Shown: in pieces, positions 1 to 8,753 of the stretch | Layout: each line of letters begins with the position of its first letter | Numbering within the stretch: the first letter of the stretch is position 1 | NCBI GenBank assembly: GCA_035651155.1 | Contig: DASRGG010000031.1 | Span: 62,001-126,000 of the forward strand | Direction: 5' to 3' | DNA length: 64,000 nt | From: CF-39 sp035651155 | GTDB lineage: Bacteria; Chloroflexota; Limnocylindria; P2-11E | The notes under the pieces: model-generated | Database searches by the model: none | The model's input: only the letters and a program-made list of their open reading frames with translations | Told to the model about the DNA's origin: nothing | Translations under genes and position numbers: made by a program

Positions 1-5
1 GCGTA

Positions 6-377
6 ATGGCGTACCCGGCGCCGCAGATCGGCGGGATCGCGTACTTCCCGCTCGCCGACAACTTCGTCCCCTACCACTACGAGGACGAGCTGCGCGTCAC
101 TCCGCTCCTCGGGCGCGACCCGGCTCAGCCCGACCGCAACGAGGTCCTCCAGTCGAGCGCCCGCGGCGCCGAGGTCTGCACCTTCGCCGCGCTGGCCGAA
201 GGCAACGCCGCGAAGGACGCGCTCGTCGCGCTCTGGGGAACGCAGACGACGCACGACCTCGGCGACGGCGCAGGCGCGCGGAGCGTCGCGGTCGTGAAGG
301 TCGAGACCGCGCTCGCCTCGTGGGCCGATCCCGCGACACCGGTGTACGTCGTGACCGTCACGACGCGGACGCGCTGA
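6..377 (+). CDS. Small phage structural protein, unidentified
   Basis: A 123-residue protein with no motif I recognise. Its ATG shares one base with an upstream TAA at 4-6, so at least one more gene of the same transcript lies left of the window. Its own TGA (375-377) overlaps the ATG of the tail hub gene. No signal peptide or membrane segment is visible. Its place directly ahead of a hub gene suggests a distal tail or baseplate component; this rests on synteny alone. Confidence 0.65.
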   Translation: MAYPAPQIGGIAYFPLADNFVPYHYEDELRVTPLLGRDPAQPDRNEVLQSSARGAEVCTFAALAEGNAAKDALVALWGTQTTHDLGDGAGARSVAVVKVETALASWADPATPVYVVTVTTRTR

Positions 378-3319
378 TGCGCGCGCTCACAGCTGCCGAG
401 ACGGCGATCCTCAAGTCGCGTTTCCAGGCCGGGGCCGACGGCCACCGCCAGCAGATGAAGCTCACCGCGCGCGTTCAGGTCGCGATGCCGCCGACGCCGC
501 GCAACCCGGACATGCCGTGGGCGGTGAAGATGCCCAACGGCCAGGCCGGGCTGATCTTCCGCGCGGACAACAACGCTTCGGGCGCAGCGGACCTGCGCGT
601 CTTCTTCATCGCCTACCAGACCGAGCACGCGCTCTCGCGTCCGGTGCAGCTCTTCCCGTACAGCACGCTCGCGTACGGCCTGGTCGTGTGGAACGCGCAG
701 CTCCTCGCGGTCTGCCGCGATCCATCGACCGGCGCGCTCCGCTACCGCACCTCGCCCGACAGCGGCGTCACCTGGACCGCCGAGGCCGCGCTCGGATCGC
801 TCACGTACGCGATCGGCGAGGTCCAGTGGGGCGGCGGCGCCTCGCCCTCCTTCCAGGTCACGACGGACAAGGTCGGCGCCGCGCTCTACCTCTTCTCGAA
901 GAACAGCGCGAACAACCAGCTCATGTACCGCACGACCTCGAGCAGCGACCCGGCACAGGGATGGAGCGCGCTCACGTACAGCGGGCTCACCATCCCGAGT
1001 CTCGGGCGCAACTACGGCGGCCCGAGCGCGCGCAATCAGGGCTTCCAGCGCGCGTTCGTCGTCTGCGAGAGCAAGACGCCGGGTACCTGGGGCTGCGCCT
1101 GCGAGTCCGACGACGGCGACTGGCACGCCAACCACATGTGCACGGTCGGCACGCTCGGCGGCGCCTGGACGCGGCGGCTCAACGCCGGCTACGGCGGCGG
1201 GCTCTCGGGCGGCCAGGGCGCGAACGGGATGCTGTTCCTGGATCGGCTCGGTGACCTGCTCTTCTATGTCATCAGCGACAACGGCGACAGCGCGACGGCG
1301 TACCGCTCGACCGACAGCGGCGCGACGTGGACGAGCCTCGGCGAGCAGATGCCCGCGGGCACTGTCGTCGGGATCGGCGGCGGCAGCGGCGCCACGGTCC
1401 CGCAGTACGACTTTCAAGAGTACGCCTGGTCGCATCTGGCCGGCGGCGGTGTCTGCCTCCAGGTGAGCGCGCTGAAGGCCACCGGAAGCGCGTCGACCGC
1501 GAACCTCCTGCGCATCTTCGGAGTCGGCGCGAGCAGCACCTTCAAGACGTACGACACGACGACCACCGACGTGTCCGACCGCGTCATCGCCATCAGCACG
1601 CAGAAGGACGCCGACCTCGACGCCGGCAGCTGCAACGTCGAGCTCGCCAACGTCGACGGCGCGTGCAACCTCCACGACCCGGCCGCGGCGCTGTACTCGT
1701 ACCTGCGCCCGAACGCGCGCATCGAGATCTGGCAGTGGCACGGCGACGCCGCGAACAAGGTCAAGACCTTCACCGGGATCCTCTCGCAGCCGCAGCAGAG
1801 CCACGCCCAGCAGCGCGTGACGCTCGTCGCGCTCGATCGGGGCAAGAAGCTCATCAAGCAGACGGTCGTGCTGAGCGCGCCGCAGGACCTCAGTCAGCCG
1901 GGCTACGCGCGCGACATGGGCAACTACGTCTACCTGAACAAGACGGTGAACGAGGTCCTCGACGACCTCCTCAACAAGGCCGGGCTCTCGCCGGCGCTCG
2001 ACCGCGCGTGGTACCCCTCGACCTACGTCTTCAAGGAGCTGAAGTTCCAGTCAGGCTCGCTCATGGCCGCGGCGAAGGACGCCGCGAAGGCCGCGGGTCT
2101 GGTCCTCTGGGCCGACGAGGACGGCATCTTCCGTACCGCGCCCCTGGTCACATCCCCCGGCGCGTCCGTCTGGACCTTCCGCGCGCGCGAGGACGTCACC
2201 GACCTCGCGACCGAGGTCGACGACGACGCGACGTACACGCGCGTGCGCGTCATCGGCAAGGCCAACCTCGGCGCGAAGTACCTCAGCGAGCAGTTCGTCT
2301 GGCCCGGGCTCGGCGCGCCCGCCGGCATCGAGTACGACAAGACGACCAAGACGGTCTGGTACCTCGACTACGACCGGCACCTCTACCGCCTCGACCCCGC
2401 GGCGAACATGGCGGTGCTCGAGGACACCGACCTCTCGGCGTGGCTCGTCTGGCCCGACGGCATGGCGGTCGACCCGCTCGACGACCACCTTTGGATCAGC
2501 GACGGCTTCGATGCCTCGCTCGGCAACAACGCAAGCCGCACGTACCGCAAGATCGACCGCACCACCAAGGCGACGCTGCTCGGCCCGTTCACCAACCCCG
2601 ACGGCGACCACTGCGGCATCCACGCCTACGACGCCGGCGGCGGGACCGTCCGCCTCTACATGACGACATACACGACCGGGAAGCTCGTGCGCATGAACAC
2701 CGACGGCACCGAGAACTCGCGCGTGAACTCGCCTGTCGCGCTGCCGACGGCGATCACCTCGGACGGCGCCGGCGGCTATTACCTCTCGGCCTGGGACCAG
2801 TCCGACCTCTTCCAGGTCGCCTTCGACGGCTCGATCACCAACCGCATAGCGCAGCCGCAGAAGAACGCCAACGAGGTCGGCCTGGTAGGCGACGCGTCCG
2901 TCTTCGACTTCGGCGACCTCTACCAGGTCTTCCGCGACCAGAACACGATCGTGAAGTACGCCGTCGCGGGAACGCCTTCGAGCGCGCCGACCGCGACGCT
3001 CGCCGAGGCGGTCGATAGCGACCTCGAGGACGAGCTCTCCGGCGAGCGGCGCTACCTCCAGGTCGTCGACCTCGGCATCACCGACCTCGCGATGGCGCAG
3101 TACACCGCGAACCGTCTCCTCAGCGCCGCGCGGCAGTACCGCTACCGCGTCACGAAAGGCGCGGTCGGCCATCCCGGGCTGCAGCTGCACGACCGCGTGA
3201 CGCTCTCCTCGCCCGCCGACGGCATCGCGAGCGACTGGATCGTGCGCGCGATCCGCGCGGACCAGACCGCCGAGGCCGGCACGTACCTCATGGTCTGCGT
3301 GCTGGAGCCGGCGTCATGA
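377..3319 (+). CDS. Phage tail hub/baseplate protein with two beta-propeller regions
   Basis: A 980-residue virion protein. The ATG at 377 is preferred to an in-frame start at 320 because it overlaps the previous stop (TGATG). Residues ~1-380 carry two Asp-box motifs of the form S-x-D-S-G-x-T-W (near residues 125 and 310), typical of sialidase-type beta-propellers. Residues ~400-635 resemble the tail-hub fold of siphophage Gp37-like or late-control D proteins, which sits at the tail tip and organises DNA delivery. Residues ~640-865 form a second, SMP-30/NHL-like propeller with repeated W-Y-L-D and G-M-A-V-D segments. Residues ~895-980 return to hub-like sequence. The propellers may bind cell-surface glycans and act in host recognition (inference). 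The domain calls are from pattern, not from a search. Confidence 0.75.
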   Translation: MRALTAAETAILKSRFQAGADGHRQQMKLTARVQVAMPPTPRNPDMPWAVKMPNGQAGLIFRADNNASGAADLRVFFIAYQTEHALSRPVQLFPYSTLAYGLVVWNAQLLAVCRDPSTGALRYRTSPDSGVTWTAEAALGSLTYAIGEVQWGGGASPSFQVTTDKVGAALYLFSKNSANNQLMYRTTSSSDPAQGWSALTYSGLTIPSLGRNYGGPSARNQGFQRAFVVCESKTPGTWGCACESDDGDWHANHMCTVGTLGGAWTRRLNAGYGGGLSGGQGANGMLFLDRLGDLLFYVISDNGDSATAYRSTDSGATWTSLGEQMPAGTVVGIGGGSGATVPQYDFQEYAWSHLAGGGVCLQVSALKATGSASTANLLRIFGVGASSTFKTYDTTTTDVSDRVIAISTQKDADLDAGSCNVELANVDGACNLHDPAAALYSYLRPNARIEIWQWHGDAANKVKTFTGILSQPQQSHAQQRVTLVALDRGKKLIKQTVVLSAPQDLSQPGYARDMGNYVYLNKTVNEVLDDLLNKAGLSPALDRAWYPSTYVFKELKFQSGSLMAAAKDAAKAAGLVLWADEDGIFRTAPLVTSPGASVWTFRAREDVTDLATEVDDDATYTRVRVIGKANLGAKYLSEQFVWPGLGAPAGIEYDKTTKTVWYLDYDRHLYRLDPAANMAVLEDTDLSAWLVWPDGMAVDPLDDHLWISDGFDASLGNNASRTYRKIDRTTKATLLGPFTNPDGDHCGIHAYDAGGGTVRLYMTTYTTGKLVRMNTDGTENSRVNSPVALPTAITSDGAGGYYLSAWDQSDLFQVAFDGSITNRIAQPQKNANEVGLVGDASVFDFGDLYQVFRDQNTIVKYAVAGTPSSAPTATLAEAVDSDLEDELSGERRYLQVVDLGITDLAMAQYTANRLLSAARQYRYRVTKGAVGHPGLQLHDRVTLSSPADGIASDWIVRAIRADQTAEAGTYLMVCVLEPAS

Positions 3320-3807
3320 TCAGCCGCCACCCCGCGCATCTGGCCGAGCTCATCCGCCGCAGCGGCGCGACGGTGAAGGTCGACGAGATCCTCGCCGGCG
3401 GCGCGCCGCAGATCACACCCGGAGCGGGCACCCAGACCGGCGAGGCCGCGACGCTCGAGGTCGTGCTCGACGGCGGCGGCATGCCGCTGGCCGCGGGGAT
3501 CAAGTGCGACGTCGTGGTCGACTTCGACTGCACGGTCACCGGCTGGACGCTCCTCGGCGACCAGGCGGGCTCGATCCGCATCGACCTGTGGAAGTCCACG
3601 TATGCGACCTTCCCGCCGGTCGTCGCGGGGACCATGCCCGGCGCGAACGCGAACAAGCCGCAGGCCACCGGCGCGGCGAAGGCCCAGGGCGGCGTGAGCG
3701 GCTGGAGCGCAAGCGCGATCGCCGCAGGCGAGATCGTGCGCGTGAACGTCGACACCGTCGCGACCTTCACCCGCGTGACGCTGGGCCTGACGTTGAGGCG
3801 GACGTAG
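3316..3807 (+). CDS. Phage tail protein
   Basis: A 163-residue protein whose ATG overlaps the hub stop as ATGA, indicating translational coupling. The C-terminal ~110 residues form a beta-rich module containing the stretch CTVTGWTLLGDQAGSI and ending in a string of alternating hydrophobic strands. I have seen this module in many phage tail-tip proteins that carry no assigned function. The N-terminal ~40 residues look like an attachment segment. It is probably a tail accessory or receptor-binding component; the exact role is not visible. Confidence 0.65.
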   Translation: MISRHPAHLAELIRRSGATVKVDEILAGGAPQITPGAGTQTGEAATLEVVLDGGGMPLAAGIKCDVVVDFDCTVTGWTLLGDQAGSIRIDLWKSTYATFPPVVAGTMPGANANKPQATGAAKAQGGVSGWSASAIAAGEIVRVNVDTVATFTRVTLGLTLRRT

Positions 3808-3809
3808 CG

Positions 3810-4850
3810 GTGCTGCGCTTCATTGAGTCGATGCAGCAGAACGGCGCGGGCAATCCGACCACGCCGAAGTGGGACAACGCCTTCGGCTACAACGTGAACC
3901 CCGGCCGCTACGCCGGCACGTACTGTCTCGGCAGCGACTACGGCGACCGCGGCGGGTACAAGTCGCTCGGCGTCAACCTCGCGACCGCGATCGTCGGCGT
4001 CGCCTTCATGGTCACCAGCCGCCCGGGCGATCCGGGCAACCCGCTCCTCGAATGGTTCGACGGAGGCACGCGCCAGCTGTCGCTCTACAACGACGCCAGC
4101 GGGCGCTTCCGCGTGTACCGCCAGGACGGCGGCGGGGCGCTCCTCGGCACCGGCACCTTCTCGCTCCCCGTCGGCTCGTGGGTCTACGTCGAATGGAAGG
4201 TCGCCTTCGCGACCGGCGCGACCGGCTCGGTCGAGGTTCGGGTAAACGGCGTCACCGACATCGCGGTGAACAACGTCCAGACCACGACGAGCGGGAACGC
4301 CTGGGCCAACAAGCTCAACCTTGCGGGCTCGCGCAACTTCGGCGGCGGCAACTCGCAGCGCTACCAGGACCTCTACGTCCTCGACAACACCGGGGCTCAG
4401 AACAACGACTTCCTCGGCGACTGCCGGGTCGAGCTGCGCGTGCCGAACGCGGACGGCGCGATGCAGCAGTTCGCGACCGTCGTGCCCGCGACCGCCGGCC
4501 ACTACGCGAAGGTCGCCGAGATCCCGCACGACGGCGACACCAGCTACGTCGAGGACGCGACGGTGGGCAACGTCGACACGTACCTGCGCGCGGCGCTGGC
4601 GGCGACGAGCGGCGTCGTGCGCGGGGTGCAGTTCTCGACCGTCGCCAAGCGCAGCGACGCGGGCCCGAAGACGATCGCCGGAGCCGTGCGCATCGGAGGC
4701 GTGAACTACTTCGGAGGCGCCAAGACGCCCTCGACGACGTACACCGTCGAGGACAACCGCGACATCCTCGAGCTCAACCCCGCGACCGGCCTTCCCTTCA
4801 CCATCGCCGACGTCAACTCCAGCGAGTTCGGCTTCAAGGTGAACTCGTGA
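3810..4850 (+). CDS. Phage tail fibre-like protein with LamG-type fold
   Basis: A 346-residue protein starting at GTG 3810, two bases after the previous stop; longer in-frame readings would overlap the upstream gene heavily. Residues ~20-190 have the pattern of a concanavalin A/LamG jelly roll: a W-V-Y-V-E-W-K strand, a V-E-V-R-V-N-G strand and a final Y-Q-D-L-Y-V-L-D strand. Such domains bind carbohydrate or surface ligands. The remaining ~150 residues are beta-rich and similar to C-terminal parts of other phage tail proteins. It is coupled to the next gene by a GTGA overlap. Confidence 0.65.
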   Translation: MLRFIESMQQNGAGNPTTPKWDNAFGYNVNPGRYAGTYCLGSDYGDRGGYKSLGVNLATAIVGVAFMVTSRPGDPGNPLLEWFDGGTRQLSLYNDASGRFRVYRQDGGGALLGTGTFSLPVGSWVYVEWKVAFATGATGSVEVRVNGVTDIAVNNVQTTTSGNAWANKLNLAGSRNFGGGNSQRYQDLYVLDNTGAQNNDFLGDCRVELRVPNADGAMQQFATVVPATAGHYAKVAEIPHDGDTSYVEDATVGNVDTYLRAALAATSGVVRGVQFSTVAKRSDAGPKTIAGAVRIGGVNYFGGAKTPSTTYTVEDNRDILELNPATGLPFTIADVNSSEFGFKVNS

Positions 4851-5161
4851 CCGCCGGCCGGGTGACGCAGGCCGCGGTCGAGATCCTCGAGGGCCCGGAC
4901 GACGCGAAGGTCCGCGTCACCAGCGCGCCGCTCGAGGTCGCCGAGAACCCGACGGATGCGAAGATCCGCGTCACCCAGGCGCCGGTCGAAGTGCTCGCGA
5001 ATCCGACCGACGCGCGGATCCGCGTGACCCAGGCGGCGGTCGAGGTCCTCGAGCGGCCGAGCGACGCGCGCATCCGCGTGAGCCAGGCCGCGGTCGAACT
5101 GCTCATCGGCCCCGGCGCCGCGGGGCCGAACCCGCGCGCCTGGGCGTTCATCGCGGGATGA
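4847..5161 (+). CDS. Repeat-containing phage protein (18-residue repeats)
   Basis: A 104-residue protein made almost wholly of about five tandem 18-residue units with consensus RVTQAAVEVLxxPTDARI. The last unit is followed by a proline/glycine-rich tail. At DNA level this gives a 54-base periodicity. The GTG start overlaps the previous stop (GTGA at 4847-4850). Short repeats of this kind predict a fibrous or solenoid beta structure, as in tail spikes or tail-tip decoration. It is the last gene of the tail module, before the lysis genes. Function is unknown. Confidence 0.65.
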   Translation: MTAGRVTQAAVEILEGPDDAKVRVTSAPLEVAENPTDAKIRVTQAPVEVLANPTDARIRVTQAAVEVLERPSDARIRVSQAAVELLIGPGAAGPNPRAWAFIAG

Positions 5162-5168
5162 GACGGCC

Positions 5169-5426
5169 ATGAGCCTCGAGCAGTTCATCGCCTCGGGCGC
5201 GACGGCGCTGACGCTCTCGCTCTTCTTTCTCTGGATGCTCGTGACCGAGCGCATCGTGCCCAAGGGCCGCCTCGAGGACGAGAAGGCACGCACGGCGCAG
5301 GCCGAGGAGCGCGAGAGCCGCGCCATCGCCGGCTGGGAGCGCCAGACGCAGGCGACGGACAAGCTCGCGGTCGCGATCGACGCGTACCGCGCCGCGGTGG
5401 AGGGCCGACGTGCGCCTTCCGTCTGA
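5169..5426 (+). CDS. Small single-pass membrane protein with coiled coil
   Basis: 85 residues. A hydrophobic segment at ~10-27 is followed by a charged region rich in Glu, Arg and Ala (~35-80) that should form a helix or coiled coil. Its ATG is seven bases after the previous stop. In the lysis module of a tailed phage such proteins are often spanin-like or holin-associated, but no lipobox or pinholin signature is visible, so I leave it unassigned. Confidence 0.55.
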   Translation: MSLEQFIASGATALTLSLFFLWMLVTERIVPKGRLEDEKARTAQAEERESRAIAGWERQTQATDKLAVAIDAYRAAVEGRRAPSV

Positions 5427-5601
5427 GCTGCGCCGACTCCTCCACCTGGACCGTGTCGAGGGCGAGCGTCCCGACGACCGCGCGCGGCGCGAGCGGCTCG
5501 AGCGGCAGGAGGTGCGACACCGCCGCGCGCTCGAGCACGCCGAGGAGGTCATCGCCGAGGTGCGACGCGCGCAGCAGCTCATCGAGGGGCACCGCGGATG
5601 A
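5410..5601 (+). CDS. Small charged helical protein
   Basis: 63 residues, extremely rich in Arg and Glu and predicted as one long amphipathic helix. It starts at GTG 5410, overlaps the previous gene by 17 bases and shares an ATGA with the next gene. That unbroken chain of overlaps is the main reason to accept it. No function can be given. Confidence 0.45.
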   Translation: MRLPSELRRLLHLDRVEGERPDDRARRERLERQEVRHRRALEHAEEVIAEVRRAQQLIEGHRG

Positions 5602-5924
5602 GCCTGATCGATCTTGTCGTGCTCGCCTTCGTCCTCGCGCCCGCGGCAGGGATCGCCGCGAGCGCGTACTTGTGGCTCCTGTACCGCTCCGACCCCAGGC
5701 GGCCGCGCTCATGGCTCCTCCTCATGCTCGCGCGCGGCGCGACCGCGGTGAACGCCGCCGGCCTGTACTTCGCAGCGCTCGCCGCGGTGCGTCTCGCCGG
5801 CGCCGACGTGCCGCGCTGGACGTTCGTCCCCACCGCGCTCGCGCTGCTCCTCCTCGAGGCCGTCCCCGTCTACAGCGCCGCGGTCATGTACGGCCGCGGC
5901 CGCGCCGGAAGGACCAAGCGATGA
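5598..5924 (+). CDS. Small multi-pass membrane protein of the phage lysis region
   Basis: 108 residues with about three hydrophobic segments (roughly 5-28, 40-66 and 74-97) and a basic C-terminus. The ATG at 5598 overlaps the previous stop and its TGA overlaps the endolysin ATG (ATGA at 5921). A multi-pass membrane protein directly ahead of an endolysin is a candidate holin. A second hydrophobic protein after the endolysin (6675-6983) competes for that role, and one of the two may be an antiholin. Confidence 0.5.
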   Translation: MSLIDLVVLAFVLAPAAGIAASAYLWLLYRSDPRRPRSWLLLMLARGATAVNAAGLYFAALAAVRLAGADVPRWTFVPTALALLLLEAVPVYSAAVMYGRGRAGRTKR

Positions 5925-6661
5925 AGGCGCTCGTGCACCGCAGCCACCACTCGAGTTCGCGGCCAGACGGCTGGAGCGGCGCGCCGGATGAGGCCCGCTA
6001 CATCAGCGAGCTCATCGACCGGCTCATCGCGGTCGCCGCGCCGCTCGGCGTCGCGATCGTCACCGTCGACGGCGACCTCGAGGACCACCCCGAGTTCCAC
6101 GACCCGAGCTACGAGCTCTTCTGGGCGCCGCACTACGAGAGCGACACCCACGGCCCGCGTGGGTCGGGCTGGTTCTGGGGCCGCGCCGCGCGTTCCCTGA
6201 CCGGACCCGAGGACGACCGCCTCGGTGCGATCTTCGAGCGCCGCTACCGCGAGCTGACGTCCGCGACCGGCGGGCCGCCGCAGCGGCAGGACTGGATGAC
6301 CGTGAACGTCACCGACTACTACGGCTTCCGCCTCGACCGCGCGGTGCCCGGGATCCTCACCGAGCTCGGCATCGGCGCACCTGGCGCGCATGACCACGAC
6401 TGGCTCCGCGCGCGCATCGATGACATCGCGCGCGCCATCGCGCTCTCAATCGCGGAATACGGCGGCATCTGGCCGCGGAGGGAGGTGGATATGGACGCCG
6501 AGCAGGAGAAGAAGGTCATCGACGCGATCGTCGAGACCGGCAAGCAGGTCGCGGCCTCGGCCGCCGTCTACGTCGCCCGCGCGCAGCGCGGCCTCGACGT
6601 CGAGACGGGCAAGCCGTTCGATCCGAGCCATCCACCCGTCGACCTGCGCGTACGCACATAG
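5921..6661 (+). CDS. Endolysin, N-acetylmuramoyl-L-alanine amidase (Amidase_3-like)
   Basis: A 246-residue cell-wall hydrolase that would cut the amide bond between N-acetylmuramic acid and L-alanine at the end of the lytic cycle. The ATG at 5921 overlaps the previous stop. The first ~170 residues fit the compact phage form of the zinc-dependent Amidase_3 family: an early HRSHHSS segment, an APHYES segment, a TDYYGFRL segment and ITELGIGAP close to the expected catalytic Glu. The C-terminal ~60 residues are charged and helical and may form a wall-binding tail. No signal peptide is present, so export would need a holin. The family call is by pattern; individual zinc ligands are not certain. 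Confidence 0.6.
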   Translation: MKALVHRSHHSSSRPDGWSGAPDEARYISELIDRLIAVAAPLGVAIVTVDGDLEDHPEFHDPSYELFWAPHYESDTHGPRGSGWFWGRAARSLTGPEDDRLGAIFERRYRELTSATGGPPQRQDWMTVNVTDYYGFRLDRAVPGILTELGIGAPGAHDHDWLRARIDDIARAIALSIAEYGGIWPRREVDMDAEQEKKVIDAIVETGKQVAASAAVYVARAQRGLDVETGKPFDPSHPPVDLRVRT

Positions 6662-6674
6662 AAGGAGGACTCAC

Positions 6675-6983
6675 GTGGAAGCGACACAAGCTCTCGCGCT
6701 CACCATCGCCGGCATCGTGCTGCCGGTCGTCCAGGAGAAGCTCGCCGGCGCGAAGATCGAAGGCGCGCCCGCGATCTGGCTGAACTTCGCCGCCGCGGTC
6801 GCCATCGCGGTCACCGCGACCGTGCTATCGGGCGGTCTCGGCTCCTACGACCCGAGCGACCCGATGGCCTTCGTCGGGGCGATGCTGGGCAAGGCTGCCG
6901 GCATCTTCGCGCTCGCGCAGATCGTCTTCCACTCGGCTCAGCCTGCGGTCGCCAAGATCGGAGGCACATCCTCCGCGCAGTAG
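6675..6983 (+). CDS. Holin-like membrane protein
   Basis: A 102-residue protein with hydrophobic segments at about 5-20, 35-56 and 68-85 and a short polar tail. A strong ribosome binding site (AAGGAGGA at 6662-6669) supports GTG 6675. Size, hydrophobicity and position immediately after the endolysin fit a phage holin that releases the endolysin through the membrane. It is the last phage gene before the cargo block. Confidence 0.55.
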   Translation: MEATQALALTIAGIVLPVVQEKLAGAKIEGAPAIWLNFAAAVAIAVTATVLSGGLGSYDPSDPMAFVGAMLGKAAGIFALAQIVFHSAQPAVAKIGGTSSAQ

Positions 6984-7051
6984 AGCCGACCCCGGCGACA
7001 TCGCGGCTGATGAGGTAGGTCGGTAGCCTATCCCCCGGGAAGGGTGATGCC

Positions 7052-8752
7052 GTGACGACCATCATGGGCCTGCTCAACCAGATCGGTGAGAAGGAAGTCG
7101 TGCTGCCTGCGATTCAGCGCGACTTCGTGTGGAGCGAGCCGCAGACTGCGAAGCTGCTTGATTCGATCATGCGCGGCTACCCAGTCGGGATCGTCTTGCT
7201 GTGGGAGACGTACACCGACATCCAGTACCGGCCCTTCGTAGCCGACTTCCGCAGCGGCACCGTTCACTCCTACGACGACAACACGGCAAGACGGCGCATC
7301 AGAGTGGTGCTGGATGGCCAACAGCGGCTCCAGTCGCTGTACATCGCCTTGCGAGGGAAGCGTGACGGCCGCGAACTGTACCTCGACGTTCTCAGCGGAG
7401 AGGACTCTGACAACGTTGCAGACGATCGCTATCTCTTCGAGTTCATGTCGCATGAGCAGGCGGAGCGCCGGAACGCTGCGACGGTGAAGGAGCGGAAGGC
7501 CGCGAACGACGACAACGACACTCCGTACTGGTGGAAGTCGGCGCGCGAACTGTTCGGAATGACGGCGCGCGAGCGTAAGGACTTCGTGAAGGAGACGACG
7601 CGGCGCCTGCGACTCACCGACGACCAGGAGCTTCTGCTGGACTCGAATCTTGCGACGTTCGATGAGGTCCTGACCCGCGATGAGAACATCCTCAAGCTGT
7701 CCACGATCGACGAGAACCTTCCTGCGGACAGCCCTTACCGGAAGTCCGAGGCCGACGTGCTCGAGATCTTCGTGCGGGTCAACCGCGAGGGCACGCCCCT
7801 GAGCCGGTCGGACTTGATCTTCAGCATGCTCAAGTTGAGCTGGAAGGAATCAGCTGAAGGGTTGCCGGAGTTCGTCGACGCCATCAACGAGGGCAATTCG
7901 TTCAGCCTCGACACCGACTTCGTGGTGCGCTGCTTGTTCTCCGTCAGCGACCTGGGGAGCCGCCTTGACCTGGATCTCCTGCGGAAGAAGAGCAATGTCG
8001 AGGCGCTGAAGGCGAACTTCGGCCGGTGCTGCGACGCGATCCGGTCGGCGGTGGACTTCGTCCGGCGTGAGTGCAAGGTCGAGAGCAGCAGCCTGCTCGG
8101 TAGTGCTCACACCCTCATCCCCTTCGTCTACTACTTCTTCCACATTCCCAAGCACGACGTCCCCAACGACCAGGTTGATCGCGTCCGGACGTCCATCTAC
8201 CTGGTCGCGCTGGCGCGACCGTTCTCCCGCTACTCGGAGAGTCGGCCAGGCAACTTCATTCGCCAGAACCTCCAGCCGCTCGTGAAGAAGCGCGACCGGA
8301 ACTTCCCACTGGAAGACACGATCGACCGCGTCCGGCGCTGGGAGAAGGTGCAATCAATCGGTGAGCTCGCGCAGGCCAACGTGGCCCTAACGCTCCATCT
8401 CATCCAGGGATTGAGCGGAGCGGCTGTTCAGTACAAGGGCAACGCGCCCGAGGTGGACCACATCTTCCCGCGGTCGGAGCTGCGAGCGAGAGAAGTGGAT
8501 GAGGATCTCATCAACGACCTGGCCAACTTCTGGATCCTCATCCAAGGAAAGAACAGGAACAAGAGCAACCGCAAGCCGAGCGAATACTTCGCGGACGTTA
8601 GCAAACGTCAACTCAAGGACGCTCTCATCGATCCGGATTTGCTCGATTACCGGCTGTACAAGCGGTTCATCGCGATGCGGCGTGAGGCAATCGTCGAACG
8701 GCTCGGGGAGATGCTTGGCTTAGGGGACGCGGACATCCGCGGGCAAGACTGA
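7052..8752 (+). CDS. DUF262/DUF1524 (GmrSD-like) HNH nuclease, defence protein
   Basis: A 566-residue single-chain protein. The N-terminal domain (~1-220) is DUF262: a PAIQRDFVW motif near 18-27 and the ParB/Srx-like nucleotide-binding motif VLDGQQRLQSLY near 87-98. The C-terminal domain is DUF1524, an HNH nuclease with EVDHIFPRSEL near 468 and NRNKSNRKPSEYF further on, matching the usual D-H-I...N...N-R-K pattern. In the GmrSD family these two halves form NTP-dependent Type IV enzymes that cut modified, for example glucosylated, phage DNA. GTG 7052 follows a GGGAAGGG element. The base composition is visibly less GC-strict than the phage genes on its left, suggesting separate acquisition. It ends one base from the convergent restriction gene. 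Confidence 0.82.
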   Translation: MTTIMGLLNQIGEKEVVLPAIQRDFVWSEPQTAKLLDSIMRGYPVGIVLLWETYTDIQYRPFVADFRSGTVHSYDDNTARRRIRVVLDGQQRLQSLYIALRGKRDGRELYLDVLSGEDSDNVADDRYLFEFMSHEQAERRNAATVKERKAANDDNDTPYWWKSARELFGMTARERKDFVKETTRRLRLTDDQELLLDSNLATFDEVLTRDENILKLSTIDENLPADSPYRKSEADVLEIFVRVNREGTPLSRSDLIFSMLKLSWKESAEGLPEFVDAINEGNSFSLDTDFVVRCLFSVSDLGSRLDLDLLRKKSNVEALKANFGRCCDAIRSAVDFVRRECKVESSSLLGSAHTLIPFVYYFFHIPKHDVPNDQVDRVRTSIYLVALARPFSRYSESRPGNFIRQNLQPLVKKRDRNFPLEDTIDRVRRWEKVQSIGELAQANVALTLHLIQGLSGAAVQYKGNAPEVDHIFPRSELRAREVDEDLINDLANFWILIQGKNRNKSNRKPSEYFADVSKRQLKDALIDPDLLDYRLYKRFIAMRREAIVERLGEMLGLGDADIRGQD

Positions 8753-8753
8753 G

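Noticed and set aside
125..1804. Long minus-strand open frame (559 codons) opposite the tail hub
   Set aside because: It is the Arg/Ala/Val-rich complement of a real gene in very GC-rich DNA, lacks domains and start signals, and overlaps coherent plus-strand phage genes. The same holds for the many other long frames opposite or inside real genes.
4861..5110. 54-bp periodic DNA as a CRISPR array or minisatellite
   Set aside because: The repeats are in one coding frame, vary at third positions, have no unique spacers, and encode a clean 18-residue protein repeat.
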